Positions 1-11,460 are shown, counted from the stretch's first letter. The stretch is DNA of 64,000 nucleotides from an uncultured Rhodospirillaceae bacterium (GCA_913030825.1 CAJWCU010000001.1:186001-250000); one strand, 5' to 3'. Notes: generated by a model not told the origin, from the sequence alone. Translations and numbers: made by a program.

Positions 1-107
1 AGGGCCGACGGAATGATCTTCGGGTCCTTCGTCAGGCCGACCGCGAAGTAGACGGCCAGCACCGCGAACAGGACGAGCGGCAACAGATACATAAGGCGTC
101 CGCGCAT
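1..107 (-). CDS. ccmG: CcmG/DsbE thiol:disulfide interchange protein, N-terminal fragment
   Basis: Only the first 35 codons are present; the gene runs off the left edge. The visible product starts MRGRLMYLLPLVLFAVLAVY, one uncleaved membrane anchor, followed by a GLTKDPKIIPSA stretch. That layout is typical of CcmG/DsbE, the periplasmic membrane-anchored thioredoxin that reduces apocytochrome c before haem attachment. The thioredoxin fold and its CxxC motif would lie outside the window. It begins about 30 bp after ccmF ends, on the same strand, as the last visible member of the ccmABCDEFG operon. The identification rests on the anchor sequence and operon position. Confidence 0.85.
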   Translation of the reverse strand, partial: MRGRLMYLLPLVLFAVLAVYFAVGLTKDPKIIPSA

Positions 108-137
108 GGTCGTCTCTTTCCCCAGCCCCGGCCTGGC

Positions 138-2135
138 CTAATCGGCGCCCGCCGCCGCGGTGGCGGCAGGGGTGCTGCGTGTCGGCGCGCCGACGCGGTG
201 GCGGCGGTCGGTCAGGCTGAGCGCCCCGCCGGCGACCATGATCATCAGGCCGCCCCACATCCAGGCGACCAGCGGATTGAAATAAAGACGCGTGACGAAG
301 CCGGGCTTGCCCGATGGCGCCGTGCCCCGGTCGCCGACCACGGCGTAGATGTCGCCGGAGAACAGGGACTCGATCCCGGCCTCGGTCGTTGGCGTGCCCG
401 AGACGTTATAGACGCGTTTTTCCGGCGTCAGCTGCACGATCTCGCGGCCGTTCTTGAACACCGTGAAATGTCCCAGGGTCGTGGCGTAGTTGGGGCCCTT
501 GCCCTGGCGGGCGCCGTCGAAGCGGAATTCGTAACCGGACAGCGTCACCGTGTCGCCGGGCGCCATGACCTGGATGCTTTCCTTGACCCAGGCCCCCGCA
601 CCCGTCATCCCGGCGATGGTCACGGCCAGGCCGAAATGCGCCAGGGTCATGCCCCAGGATGCGCGCGGCTGACGCGTCAGGCGCGACAGCGACCGGCCCA
701 TGGGTTCGCGGAACAGGCGCACCCGTTCTGCCAATTCGACCAGCGTGCCGACGGCCAGCCAGGCCGCCAATGCCATCCCGACGATGCCCAGGAACGGCCC
801 GTCGGTGACCAAGGCCCAGGCGCCGACGCCACCGATCGCGGCGGCGATCATGGCGGGCCACAGGCGGACAACGGCGGCGCGCCAATCGCCGCGTTTCCAG
901 CTCAGCATGGGACCGACCGCCATCACCACGATCATCGGGATCATGATCGGAATGAACACGGCGTTGAAGAACGGCGGGCCGACGGAAACCTTGCCGCCGT
1001 CGACGGCGTCCAGAAGCAGTGGATAGAGCGTGCCCAACAGGACCACCGCCGTCGCTGTCGCCATGACGAGGTTGTTGAACAGCAGGCCGCCTTCGCGGCT
1101 GATCGGCTGGAACAGGCCGGTGGAGACCAGCTGCGGGCCGCGCCAGGCGTACAAGGCCAGCGAGCCGCCGATGACGATGATCAGCAGGACCAGGATGAAC
1201 ACGCCGCGCGCCGGGTCCGTCGCGAAGGCGTGGACGGAGGTCAGCACGCCCGAACGCACCAGGAAGGTGCCCAAAAGGCTCATGGAAAAGGTGATGATGG
1301 CGAGCAGGATGGTCCAGCCCTTGAGCGTGTCGCGTTTTTCCACGACCGTCGCCGAATGCAGAAGCGCGGTGCCCGCCAGCCAGGGCATGAAGGACGCGTT
1401 CTCAACCGGGTCCCAATACCACCAGCCGCCCCAGCCAAGCTCATAGTAGGCCCACCAGCTGCCGAGCCCGATGCCGGCGGTCAGGAAGGCCCAGGCGGCC
1501 AGGGTCCAGGGCCGCACCCAACGGGCCCAGGCGGCGTCGACGCGGCCTTCGATCAAGGCCGCAATGGCGAAGGAAAAGGCCATCGAGAACCCGACATAGC
1601 CCAGGTAGAGCATGGGCGGGTGGATCGCCAGGCCCGGGTCCTGCAACAGCGGGTTCAGATCGTTGCCGTTGGGCGGCGCCGGGATCAGCCGGTCGAACGG
1701 GTTCGACGTCATCAGGATGAACAGATAGAAGCCGACGGCGATCAGCGCCTGAACCGACAGCACGCGGGCCCGCAGGCTGGGCGGCAGGTTGGCGCCGAAG
1801 GCCGCGACGGCGGACCCGAACAGCGCCAGGATCAGCACCCAGAGCAGCATCGAGCCCTCGTGGTTCCCCCAGACGCCGGAGATCTTGTAGATCAGCGGCT
1901 TATCCGTATGGGAGTTCTGGGCGACATTGAGGACCGAGAAATCCGACGTGATGTAAAGATGCGTCAGGCAGCCGAAGGCGACGGCGACCAGAAGAAATTG
2001 GCAAAGCGCCGCGGGCCGGGCCAGCGCCATCCAAGCGGCGTCGCCGCGATGGGCTCCGATCAGCGGCAGGGTCGCCTGCACGATGGCGACGAACAGCGCC
2101 AGCGCCAGCGCGAAATGCCCCAGTTCGGCGATCAT
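138..2135 (-). CDS. ccmF: Cytochrome c haem lyase CcmF
   Basis: A 665-residue polytopic inner-membrane protein of normal CcmF length. CcmF joins haem, delivered by holo-CcmE, to the CxxCH motifs of apocytochromes c in the periplasm. The tryptophan-rich WWD-type motif (GWGGWWYWDPVENASFMPWL) is seen near residue 235, flanked by many hydrophobic segments; a larger periplasmic domain precedes the last membrane helix near the C-terminus (LVAWMWGGLMIMVAGGALSL). The start overlaps the ccmE stop by 4 nt (ATGA type), so the two are translationally coupled. Identification is secure from motif, length and order. Confidence 0.97.
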   Translation of the reverse strand: MIAELGHFALALALFVAIVQATLPLIGAHRGDAAWMALARPAALCQFLLVAVAFGCLTHLYITSDFSVLNVAQNSHTDKPLIYKISGVWGNHEGSMLLWVLILALFGSAVAAFGANLPPSLRARVLSVQALIAVGFYLFILMTSNPFDRLIPAPPNGNDLNPLLQDPGLAIHPPMLYLGYVGFSMAFSFAIAALIEGRVDAAWARWVRPWTLAAWAFLTAGIGLGSWWAYYELGWGGWWYWDPVENASFMPWLAGTALLHSATVVEKRDTLKGWTILLAIITFSMSLLGTFLVRSGVLTSVHAFATDPARGVFILVLLIIVIGGSLALYAWRGPQLVSTGLFQPISREGGLLFNNLVMATATAVVLLGTLYPLLLDAVDGGKVSVGPPFFNAVFIPIMIPMIVVMAVGPMLSWKRGDWRAAVVRLWPAMIAAAIGGVGAWALVTDGPFLGIVGMALAAWLAVGTLVELAERVRLFREPMGRSLSRLTRQPRASWGMTLAHFGLAVTIAGMTGAGAWVKESIQVMAPGDTVTLSGYEFRFDGARQGKGPNYATTLGHFTVFKNGREIVQLTPEKRVYNVSGTPTTEAGIESLFSGDIYAVVGDRGTAPSGKPGFVTRLYFNPLVAWMWGGLMIMVAGGALSLTDRRHRVGAPTRSTPAATAAAGAD

Positions 2136-2617
2136 TTGTAGGAGTCTTTCGTGGTCACCGGGACATCGGCGGGATGTTGTTTGTCCGATCCTTCCTGCCA
2201 GCGGCCGGATTTCTTCAGGGCGTCGGCGACCTCGGGCGGCATGTAGTTTTCGTCATGCTTGGCCAAAACTTCCTCAGCGACGAACTGTTCGCCCATCAGG
2301 CGGCCCTCGGTGACCACGCCCTGGCCCTCGCGGAACAGGTCGGGGAGGATGCCCGTGTAGGTGACGCTGACCACATTCGCGCCGTCGGTGATGCGGAAGG
2401 CGGTGACGGCATCGGCCTGTTTCTGCACGCTGCCGGTTTCGACCAGACCGCCCAGGCGGATGCGCCGGTCGATCTCGACCTTGCCGTCGGCGACGTCGGT
2501 GGGCGAATGGAAGAAGACGATGGAATCCTCGAAGGCCGTCAGCACCAGGGCCGCGGCGACCGCGAGCAGGCCCAGGCCGATGCCAGCGAAGGTCAGGCGT
2601 TTGTGTTTGCGCTTCAC
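2132..2617 (-). CDS. ccmE: Haem chaperone CcmE
   Basis: A 161-residue haem chaperone. It carries an N-terminal membrane anchor (about residues 8-29) and a periplasmic OB-fold-like domain. The haem-binding HDENYMPPEV motif has the covalent ligand His121 and the coordinating Tyr125, so this is the usual H-type CcmE. It receives haem from the CcmABCD complex and passes it to CcmF. It overlaps ccmD upstream and ccmF downstream by 4 nt each, which points to tight coupling in the operon. The short charged tail after residue 140 is variable in the family. Confidence 0.97.
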   Translation of the reverse strand: MKRKHKRLTFAGIGLGLLAVAAALVLTAFEDSIVFFHSPTDVADGKVEIDRRIRLGGLVETGSVQKQADAVTAFRITDGANVVSVTYTGILPDLFREGQGVVTEGRLMGEQFVAEEVLAKHDENYMPPEVADALKKSGRWQEGSDKQHPADVPVTTKDSYK

Positions 2618-2829
2618 GTGTCGGGGGCTCCGTCAGCGGCGGGTGAGGCTTGGCGGCGGGTGGCTTTGCCGTCCGGTCCCTCAAGCTGGGCAAGGTCGGT
2701 CTCGGCGGCCTTGAGGCCCCGCCGGCTCAACCACAGCAAAACCCCGAGCAGGCCGAACACGGCAAGATAGCTGGGCCAGACGTAGCCCGCGTATCCACCC
2801 ATTTCGAGAAACTTGCTAATGGCGTCCAT
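2614..2829 (-). CDS. ccmD: Haem exporter protein CcmD
   Basis: A 71-residue single-pass membrane protein: MGGYAGYVWPSYLAVFGLLG then a basic stretch, the normal CcmD pattern. CcmD helps release holo-CcmE from the CcmABC haem-handling complex. It overlaps ccmE by 4 nt. Unlike its neighbours it is separated from the preceding gene (ccmC) by 156 bp, and that gap holds a strong hairpin described separately. Confidence 0.93.
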   Translation of the reverse strand: MDAISKFLEMGGYAGYVWPSYLAVFGLLGVLLWLSRRGLKAAETDLAQLEGPDGKATRRQASPAADGAPDT

Positions 2830-2892
2830 GATGTTCGACGATGACCTTTGAATTTGGGCGTTTTTATGGTGATCGCACCAGGAAAAAGCAAC

Positions 2893-2918
2893 GCCGGTAT
2901 CCTATACCAGATACCGGC
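2893..2918 (-). other. Perfect hairpin in the ccmC-ccmD gap, possible attenuator
   Basis: A 9-bp perfect inverted repeat, GCCGGTATC and GATACCGGC, flanks an 8-nt loop. On the minus strand (operon direction) it is followed after about five bases by CTTTTT. It lies in the only long gap inside the ccm operon. It could be a leaky terminator, a processing site or an mRNA stabiliser; the sequence alone does not decide. Confidence 0.5.
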
Positions 2919-2985
2919 GCCGTCTTTGACCCGGATCAGTTTATCGTTCTTGAATATGAGTGCAAGCGCCCTCGCCCCTGCCGGA

Positions 2986-3717
2986 TCAGGCACCGGCCTC
3001 CTCGGCCTGGATTTGGCGGCGCGCCCGGACGCGGCCTTCGGTCAACTCACGGCGCATGCGCAGCATCAGGACCCATAGATAATAGGCGGTGGCGGCCCCG
3101 ATCATCAGGAACAGAGGCCAGAGCATGTCGGGATGGATCGTCGGCCCGTCCATGCGCAGGATCGATGCCGGCTGATGCAGGGTGTTCCACCAATCGACGG
3201 AGAACTTGATGATCGGCACGTTGACGAAGCCGACCATGGCCAGGATCGCGGACGCCTTCGTGCCGCGCTGCGGATCGTCGAAGGCACTGTTCAGCGCCAT
3301 ATAGCCGAGATAGAGGAAAAACAGCACCAGCATCGAGGTCAGGCGCGCATCCCAGACCCACCAGGTCCCCCACATGGGTTTGCCCCAGAGGGCGCCGGTG
3401 AACAAGGCCAGGAAGGTGAAACACGCCCCAATCGGCGCCGACGCCCGGGCCGCCACATCGGCCACGGGATGCTTCCAGATCAGGCCGACCGCCGCCGAAA
3501 TCGCCAGGCCCGTGTAACAGAACAACGCCATCCAGGCCGCCGGGACATGGACGTACATGATGCGCACGGTTTCACCTTGCTGATAGTCGGCGGGCGAGGC
3601 GAACAGGCCCAGGTACAGCCCGGCCCCGGCCAGGATCAACGTCGCCCCCGCCATCCAGGGCGTGAGGATGCCCGACAGCTTCATGAATCGGCGCGGATTG
3701 GCGAAATAATTCAGCAT
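2986..3717 (-). CDS. ccmC: Haem exporter permease CcmC
   Basis: A 243-residue, six-helix inner-membrane protein. It loads haem onto CcmE. The WWD motif is clear at about residues 116-127 (WGTWWVWDARLT), with the haem-coordinating histidine contexts HVPAAWM (His57) and TIHPDM on either side. Length and motif fit CcmC. It starts 45 bp after the ccmB stop on the same strand. Confidence 0.97.
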   Translation of the reverse strand: MLNYFANPRRFMKLSGILTPWMAGATLILAGAGLYLGLFASPADYQQGETVRIMYVHVPAAWMALFCYTGLAISAAVGLIWKHPVADVAARASAPIGACFTFLALFTGALWGKPMWGTWWVWDARLTSMLVLFFLYLGYMALNSAFDDPQRGTKASAILAMVGFVNVPIIKFSVDWWNTLHQPASILRMDGPTIHPDMLWPLFLMIGAATAYYLWVLMLRMRRELTEGRVRARRQIQAEEAGA

Positions 3718-3762
3718 GGGGCGGAACCTACCCTCTCCATTTCCAATATTCCAGCATCCGCT

Positions 3763-4428
3763 TTACTCCAGGGCTTGGCGCAAACCGGCCGCCGCGCCCC
3801 AGGGACAAAGTGCCAGGGTCGCCGCGAAGATCGCGCCCAGCAGCAACAGGGGCGCGCGCGCCGGAAAACCGCCGATCGCGGCCTCGACCGCGCCGACGCC
3901 GAAGATCAGGACCGGAATGAACAGCGGCAGGATCAGCAGCGCCAGCAACACGCCGCCGCGGCGCGATCCCAGGACAAGCGCCGCCCCCACCGCGCCGATC
4001 AGCGACAGCGCGGGCGTGCCCAGCAACAGGGCCAGGATCAACAGCGCGAAGCCGTCGGCCGGCATGTTCATCAGGATCGCCAGCACCGGGGCCGCGATGA
4101 TCAGCGGCAGGCCGGTGACCAGCCAATGGGCCAGCACCTTGGCCAGCACGACGATTTCCAGGCTGGGCGGGCTAAGCGCCATGAGTTCCAGGGAGCCGTC
4201 CTCGAAATCGTTGTGGAACAGGCGTTCCAGCGACAGCAGGACCGAGAGAAGGGCGGCGACCCAAAGGACGCCCGGCGCGATGCGGGCCAGGGTATTGGGC
4301 TCCGGCCCGACGCCCAGCGGAAACAGCACCACGGCGATGACGAAGAACATCACGACCATGACGCTGTCCATGCCTTGGCGGAGCGCCAGGCGCAGGTCGC
4401 GCTCCAGGATGGCGCGAAAGCCGGTCAT
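3763..4428 (-). CDS. ccmB: Haem exporter permease CcmB
   Basis: A 221-residue protein with about six hydrophobic segments, the permease partner of CcmA. I chose the ATG at 4428 (MTGFRAILERDLRLALRQG) because it gives normal family length and overlaps the ccmA stop by 4 nt. A longer reading to 4575 would add an arginine-rich stretch that is only the shadow of ccmA. The DFEDGSLELMAL region near residue 60 is typical of CcmB. Confidence 0.96.
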   Translation of the reverse strand: MTGFRAILERDLRLALRQGMDSVMVVMFFVIAVVLFPLGVGPEPNTLARIAPGVLWVAALLSVLLSLERLFHNDFEDGSLELMALSPPSLEIVVLAKVLAHWLVTGLPLIIAAPVLAILMNMPADGFALLILALLLGTPALSLIGAVGAALVLGSRRGGVLLALLILPLFIPVLIFGVGAVEAAIGGFPARAPLLLLGAIFAATLALCPWGAAAGLRQALE

Positions 4429-5084
4429 GCGGCGGTTTCCTCGGCGGCGGCACGGGCGGCGCTGACGGTGTATTGCCCGAGGTCCAGGTTGACGGCGTCC
4501 TTTAGGTCCAGGTCCGAATGGGTCGAAACGGCGACCATGCCGCCGCCGTCGCGATGGCGTTGGATCAGGTCGCACAGGCGGCCGATGGTTTCCACGTCCA
4601 GTGCCGTCGCCGGCTCGTCCAGCAACCAGAGCACGGCCTTGCCCAGGCCCAGACGAGCGAGGTTGAGGCGCCGTTTCTGTCCGGCCGAGAGGAACCGCGC
4701 GGGCAGGTCGGCCAGATGCCCAATGGCCAGGGCATCCAACGCCGGGCCGACGGCCGTGGCGGGATCGGCGCCTTCCAATTGCGCCCAGAAGGCCAGGTTC
4801 TCGGCGGCGGTCAGGGCCGGTTTCACGGCGTCCAGATGGCCGAGATAGGCGAGCCGCGCGCGGTGGGCATCGGGGTCTTCGGCGACCGGCTCGCCGTTCC
4901 AGGTGAGCATGCCGCCCGCGGGCGGCAGCAGGCCCGCCATGAGCCGCAGCAACGACGACTTGCCTGACCCGTTGGGCCCGGTCAGAACCAGGGCGCCGCC
5001 GGCGGGCAGGTCGAAATCCAGTCCCCGGAATACGGGCCGGGTGCTGCGCAGGCAGTCCAGGGATGCGCCTTTGAACTGGTCCAT
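4425..5084 (-). CDS. ccmA: Haem exporter ATPase CcmA
   Basis: A 219-residue ABC ATPase. Walker A is GPNGSGKS (residues 36-43), the signature is LSAGQKRRLNLARL (near 133) and Walker B is VLWLLDEP (near 150). CcmA powers the CcmABCD step that releases haem-loaded CcmE. It is the first gene of the ccm operon. The region just upstream ends with the terminator of the small RNA at 5152-5254, so the ccm promoter should lie in 5085-5151; I see no convincing -35/-10 pair there. Confidence 0.96.
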   Translation of the reverse strand: MDQFKGASLDCLRSTRPVFRGLDFDLPAGGALVLTGPNGSGKSSLLRLMAGLLPPAGGMLTWNGEPVAEDPDAHRARLAYLGHLDAVKPALTAAENLAFWAQLEGADPATAVGPALDALAIGHLADLPARFLSAGQKRRLNLARLGLGKAVLWLLDEPATALDVETIGRLCDLIQRHRDGGGMVAVSTHSDLDLKDAVNLDLGQYTVSAARAAAEETAA

Positions 5085-5151
5085 GGGGCTCCGATGAAAA
5101 CGTTGCCCGGCATTGATAGCCCGGAACGGGCAGGGAATACAGGGGGGTACG

Positions 5152-5254
5152 AAAAAAGGCCGGGCTCTTGGGGAGAGCCCGGCCGAGTTCGGCTGGTTGC
5201 CGATTAAGGGGACCAGAGAGGGGGGTCTCTGGTAATAGACGAGGAGGTCTATGG
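5152..5254 (-). ncRNA. Probable trans-acting small RNA with three hairpins and C-rich loops
   Basis: On the minus strand three hairpins follow each other. The first (5252-5235) has stem ATAGAC/GTCTAT and loop CUCCUC. The second (5232-5213) has stem CCAGAGA/TCTCTGG and loop CCCCCC. The third (5184-5158) has an 11-bp stem GGCCGGGCTCT/AGAGCCCGGCC, loop CCCCA, and a T6 tail, making an intrinsic terminator. No protein gene precedes this terminator on this strand, so the terminator belongs to a short transcript of about 100 nt. Hairpins exposing C-rich anti-Shine-Dalgarno loops are the hallmark of the alpha-proteobacterial alpha-r14/cuckoo and CcsR small RNA group. Assignment to that family is inference. 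Confidence 0.65.
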
Positions 5255-5374
5255 TTCGTATTTAGCCATCGGATTGGGGCGAGAATGTGACCCGATTGTG
5301 ATTATTTCTTGTGCTTCGAAAATACCGGAAATCCGGGCTTTTCCGATGGTTTCGATTAGCATATCCTTCTGTGC

Positions 5375-6043
5375 ATGTCCTTATTCCGCGCGATCCGTAT
5401 GCCGTTGTTGGCGCTGTTGTTCCTGGGCTTGGCGCCCTGGGCCGCGTCTGTTCCCGCCCGGGCCGCCGACATGCCCGGTAAAGCGCTGGTCGAGGCTTTG
5501 CAGGGCGGCGGACATACCATCTACTTCCGCCATTCATCGACGGACTGGTCGCAGAACGATCAGGTCCGCCAAGCCGGCGATTGGAAAAGTTGCGACGGGG
5601 CCCGCATGCGCCAATTGTCCGATGCCGGGCGCGATCTGGCGCGGACCATCGGCCAGGCGATGCGGGCGCTGAAGGTGCCGGTCGCGCAGGTGATCTCATC
5701 GGAATATTGCCGGTCGGCCGAGACGGCGAAACTGTTCGGGTTCGGCGATCCGCAAACGACCACCGACATCATGAACCTGCGGTCCGACGCCTACGTCGGT
5801 GGCCGCGACGCCGCCGTGGCGAACGCGCGGCGCATCTTCGCGACCCCGCCGCCGGACGGGGCCAACACGATCATCGTCGGCCACGGCAATCTGATGAGTG
5901 CCGCCATCGGTGAATACACCGGCGAGGCCGGGGCCGTTGTTCTCCGCCCCAAGACCGACAGCCCCACGGGGTTCGAAACGGTAACGGTTCTCGATCCCAA
6001 AGACTGGCAGGCGCTGGCGACGGCGCATGCGCCGATGGATTAG
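5375..6043 (+). CDS. Secreted histidine phosphatase family protein
   Basis: A 222-residue protein with a Sec-type signal peptide (hydrophobic core MPLLALLFLGLAPWAA, likely cleavage after PARA near residue 31). The histidine phosphatase core follows: FRHSSTDW gives the catalytic Arg-His pair (here RHS rather than the usual RHG), SSEYCRSAETA supplies the second arginine, and IIVGHGN the second histidine. The substrate is not predictable; family members act on phosphomonoesters. It stands alone, with a 290-bp upstream region shared with the small RNA. Start choice between 5375 and 5399 is not certain. Confidence 0.85.
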   Translation: MSLFRAIRMPLLALLFLGLAPWAASVPARAADMPGKALVEALQGGGHTIYFRHSSTDWSQNDQVRQAGDWKSCDGARMRQLSDAGRDLARTIGQAMRALKVPVAQVISSEYCRSAETAKLFGFGDPQTTTDIMNLRSDAYVGGRDAAVANARRIFATPPPDGANTIIVGHGNLMSAAIGEYTGEAGAVVLRPKTDSPTGFETVTVLDPKDWQALATAHAPMD

Positions 6044-6197
6044 GCGGCAACGAAACCGCCTTGCCCGCCCCCGGCGATCCGGCCTAGGCTCGCCCCTCAT
6101 TTCGGCCGGAACGACAATTCCATAAAGCCATAGAAAACACGACCAAGCGGTGGGCGGTCCCAAGGCGGCGGCCCGGCGGCATACGCGGGAGGACATC

Positions 6198-7778
6198 ATG
6201 AAGACAATCACGGCCCAGGACCTGAAAATCTGGCTGACCGACGGGACGGAATTCGGATTTATCGACGTCCGCGAGGAAGGCCAATTCGGCGAGGGCCATC
6301 TCCTGCATTCGATCCCCTTGCCCTATAGCCGCCTGGAATTGGATATCGCGGCCCTGGTGCCGCGTGCCGATGTGCCGGTGGTCCTGGTCGACGACGGCGA
6401 AGGCGTCGCGGCGAAGGGGGCGGGGCGATTGGAAGCCATGGGGTACACCGACGTGCGGGTGCTGGCGGGCGGCCTCGCGGCAAGCGAGGCGGCGGGCTTC
6501 ACCATCTTCAAGGGCGTCAACGTGCCGTCCAAGACGCTCGGCGAATTGGCGGAGGAGGCCGGGCATACGCCCTTCGTCGATGCCGAGGAAATGAAGCGCA
6601 TGCTGGACGAGGGCGACGATTTCGTCCTGCTCGACGGCCGCACGCCCAAGGAATTCAACACCATGAGCATTCCGGGTGGGCGGTCCTGCCCGAACGCGGA
6701 ATTGCCGCTGCGCCTGCCGCTTCTGGTCGATAACCCGAAGACCAAGGTCGTGGTCAACTGCGCCGGGCGGACCCGCAGCCTGATCGGCGCGCAGACGCTC
6801 CGCAACTTCGGGTTCGAAAACCCGATCTATGCGCTCAAGCACGGCACGCAAGGCTGGCGTCTGGCCGGGTTCGAATTGGATAACGGCCGCACGCCGGAGC
6901 CCCTGCCCCAGACCGTCGGCGAAGCTTTCGATGCGGCCAAGGCGCGGGCCGAGGACTTCATGCAGAAGAATTCCATTCCCAAGATCGACCTGGCGACGGC
7001 TGCCGGCTGGGCCGTTGACGCGGGTCGGTCGTTCTTCCTGTTCGACGTCCGGACGGAAGAGGAATTCGCCGCCGGTCATCTGCCGGGCGCGGTGTTCGCG
7101 CCGGGCGGCCAACTGGTCCAGACGACCGACCAGAAGGTCGCGGTGCGCGGGTCGCGCATCGTGCTCTGCGACGACAGCAACATCCGCGCGGCGAACACGG
7201 CCTATTGGCTGCGCGCCATGGGGCATGACGCCTATGTCCTGGACGACGACGCCTCCGACACCTCGTTGACCCTTCCGCTGCGCAAGCCCGCCGTCCCGCC
7301 CATCGGCGCGACGTTGGACGAAGTCGGCGCGGGCGGTCTTCCGGCGGGCGCGGTTCTGATCGACCTGCGGCCCAGCGCCGATTACCGCGCGGGTCATATC
7401 GACGGCGCGATCTGGTCGATCCGCCCGAAACTGGGATCGCTCGACCTGACATCCGACGCCCAGGTGGTTCTGATCGCTTCTGAGAAGGGCTTGGCGGAAC
7501 TGGCTGCCATGGACCTGCGCGACGCGGGCGTCTCGTCGATCCACCTCCTCGCGGGCGGGCCCGACGATTGGGCTGCCGCCGGGCACAACATCGTCGCGAC
7601 GCCGGACCTGCCGACCGATGCCGACCGCCTGGATTTCCTGTTCTTCGTGCACGACCGCCACACGGGAAATGCCCAGGCGTCGCGCGATTACCTGAATTGG
7701 GAATTGGGCCTGATCGGTCAGTTGAAGGATTGGGAACTCAATCTGTTCCCGACCTTCGCCGAGCACATTCACCGATAG
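6198..7778 (+). CDS. Tandem rhodanese-domain sulfurtransferase-like protein
   Basis: A 526-residue cytoplasmic protein built of about four rhodanese modules (roughly 1-105, 125-235, 255-365 and 375-480) plus a 45-residue tail. Module 2 has a real active-site loop, NCAGRTRS, and module 3 has a cysteine at the equivalent position (VLCDDSN). Modules 1 (VLVDDGEG) and 4 (VLIASEKG) lack it and are probably structural. The start at 6198 follows GGGAGG with six bases between; upstream codons belong to leader sequence. Rhodaneses move sulfane sulfur; the acceptor here is unknown. It is a single gene, followed by acnA after 232 bp. Confidence 0.85.
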   Translation: MKTITAQDLKIWLTDGTEFGFIDVREEGQFGEGHLLHSIPLPYSRLELDIAALVPRADVPVVLVDDGEGVAAKGAGRLEAMGYTDVRVLAGGLAASEAAGFTIFKGVNVPSKTLGELAEEAGHTPFVDAEEMKRMLDEGDDFVLLDGRTPKEFNTMSIPGGRSCPNAELPLRLPLLVDNPKTKVVVNCAGRTRSLIGAQTLRNFGFENPIYALKHGTQGWRLAGFELDNGRTPEPLPQTVGEAFDAAKARAEDFMQKNSIPKIDLATAAGWAVDAGRSFFLFDVRTEEEFAAGHLPGAVFAPGGQLVQTTDQKVAVRGSRIVLCDDSNIRAANTAYWLRAMGHDAYVLDDDASDTSLTLPLRKPAVPPIGATLDEVGAGGLPAGAVLIDLRPSADYRAGHIDGAIWSIRPKLGSLDLTSDAQVVLIASEKGLAELAAMDLRDAGVSSIHLLAGGPDDWAAAGHNIVATPDLPTDADRLDFLFFVHDRHTGNAQASRDYLNWELGLIGQLKDWELNLFPTFAEHIHR

Positions 7779-8010
7779 CTGGGCCCGTTCGGCACGGTGC
7801 CAGTCCAATCGACCGCACCTATATTTTAAAGAATGTTCGCGTGACGGAAACGTCGCGGATCGCGGTCCCGTTGCGGGGATCGACCAAGGCGCCAGCGGCG
7901 GTTCGTGGTTGATCTCGGCTAACAGGCTGCATACGTATGGACATGAAGGGGGTCATTGTGGTGAATCCTGCTTGCGGACCATCACTGCAAGCCCAAACGG
8001 AGGCCCTTCC

Positions 8011-10698
<2,688 letters not shown>

Positions 10699-10720
10699 GT
10701 CGGCATTAGATCAAACGCAG

Positions 10721-10751
10721 AAGGCCGGCCCCCGATGGGGCCGGCCTTTTT
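10721..10751 (+). terminator. Intrinsic terminator of acnA
   Basis: A 12-bp perfect stem, AAGGCCGGCCCC and GGGGCCGGCCTT with a 4-nt loop, runs into TTTTT. It lies 23 bp after the acnA stop. Because the stem starts with AA it may also act weakly on the opposite strand, for the minus gene ending at 10772. Confidence 0.92.
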
Positions 10752-10771
10752 CGTGCGCGGAAGGGAAGGCG

Positions 10772-10981
10772 CTATTTGTCCTTCTTATCCTTCTTTTCTT
10801 TTTTCTCTTTCTTTTCCTTGTCTTGGCCTTTGTGCTTGTTCTCTTCGTCCTTGCGGTGGTCGGCCGACTTGCCGCCCTTGTTGCCCTTTTCTTCGTCTTT
10901 GTCCTTCTTCGCCTGGGCGGCGGGCGCCAGGGTCAGGATCGTGCCGGCCGCAAGCAGGGCCATGAAATCGCGTCGGGTCAT
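10772..10981 (-). CDS. Small Tat-exported lysine-rich protein of unknown function
   Basis: A 69-residue protein. The first 25 residues look like a twin-arginine signal, TRRDFM followed by LLAAGTILTLAPAAQA. The predicted mature part (about 44 residues) is almost only Lys, Asp, Glu, Gly, Asn, His and Gln, ending in repeated KKEK/KKDK units. I know no function; it may bind anionic polymers or metals. The gene stands alone between the acnA terminator and a plus-strand small gene. The low-complexity coding makes the protein call less secure than usual, but the clean Tat signal supports it. Confidence 0.65.
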   Translation of the reverse strand: MTRRDFMALLAAGTILTLAPAAQAKKDKDEEKGNKGGKSADHRKDEENKHKGQDKEKKEKKEKKDKKDK

Positions 10982-11259
10982 TTGCTGGTGTTCCCTCTCG
11001 TTCGGATGGATGGGTTGGGATTGGTCTTAAAACAGACCGAACCCGCGCACTTGAGCATGTTCATGATGTTCGGGCCGTGATCCAGGTCACTTGCCCGGCC
11101 GAATTGCCGCCGGAGATTCACCGGGCTGTCATCATCGATTCATGGGGAAAAACTATTGTTCGGCCATGCGGCAATGGCGGTCGAGGCCCGAGGGGGACGC
11201 GGGCCCGCATGCCGGTGCGATCCGATGGAACATGTGCGGCCAATGAGGAGTCACACGAC

Positions 11260-11460
11260 ATGAACGAAGTAGCCTTGATGTCCCGGTATTTCCTGAGCCC
11301 CCGGCGCGAGCCCCAGCTTGAAGAGGTTCTCGCCGATCCGGTCGTGCGCCTGGTGATGGCGCGCGACGGTGTGACGCTCGACGACATGCGCGACGTGGTC
11401 TCGTCGGCGCGGTCGCGGCTTCTGTTCCGCCAGATGGTGGCGGCGGAAAGCTCGTTCTAG
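11260..11460 (+). CDS. Small conserved-looking protein of unknown function
   Basis: A 66-residue cytoplasmic protein, MNEVALMSRYFLSPRREP at the start, with a core ADPVVRLVMARDGVTLDDMRD. The start at 11260 has GAGGAG nine bases upstream; a longer frame to 11077 has no support. The DPxVRLVMxRDGV pattern looks like small alpha-proteobacterial proteins of unknown function, but I cannot name a family. It is followed by a strong terminator. The 278-bp gap before it (10982-11259) contains no other gene that I can see and should hold its promoter. Confidence 0.7.
   Translation: MNEVALMSRYFLSPRREPQLEEVLADPVVRLVMARDGVTLDDMRDVVSSARSRLLFRQMVAAESSF

Noticed and set aside
198-2141. Long open frame antisense to ccmF
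   Set aside because: It mirrors ccmF codons in GC-rich DNA, is rich in Arg, Gln, Gly and His, and shows no domain or ribosome site.
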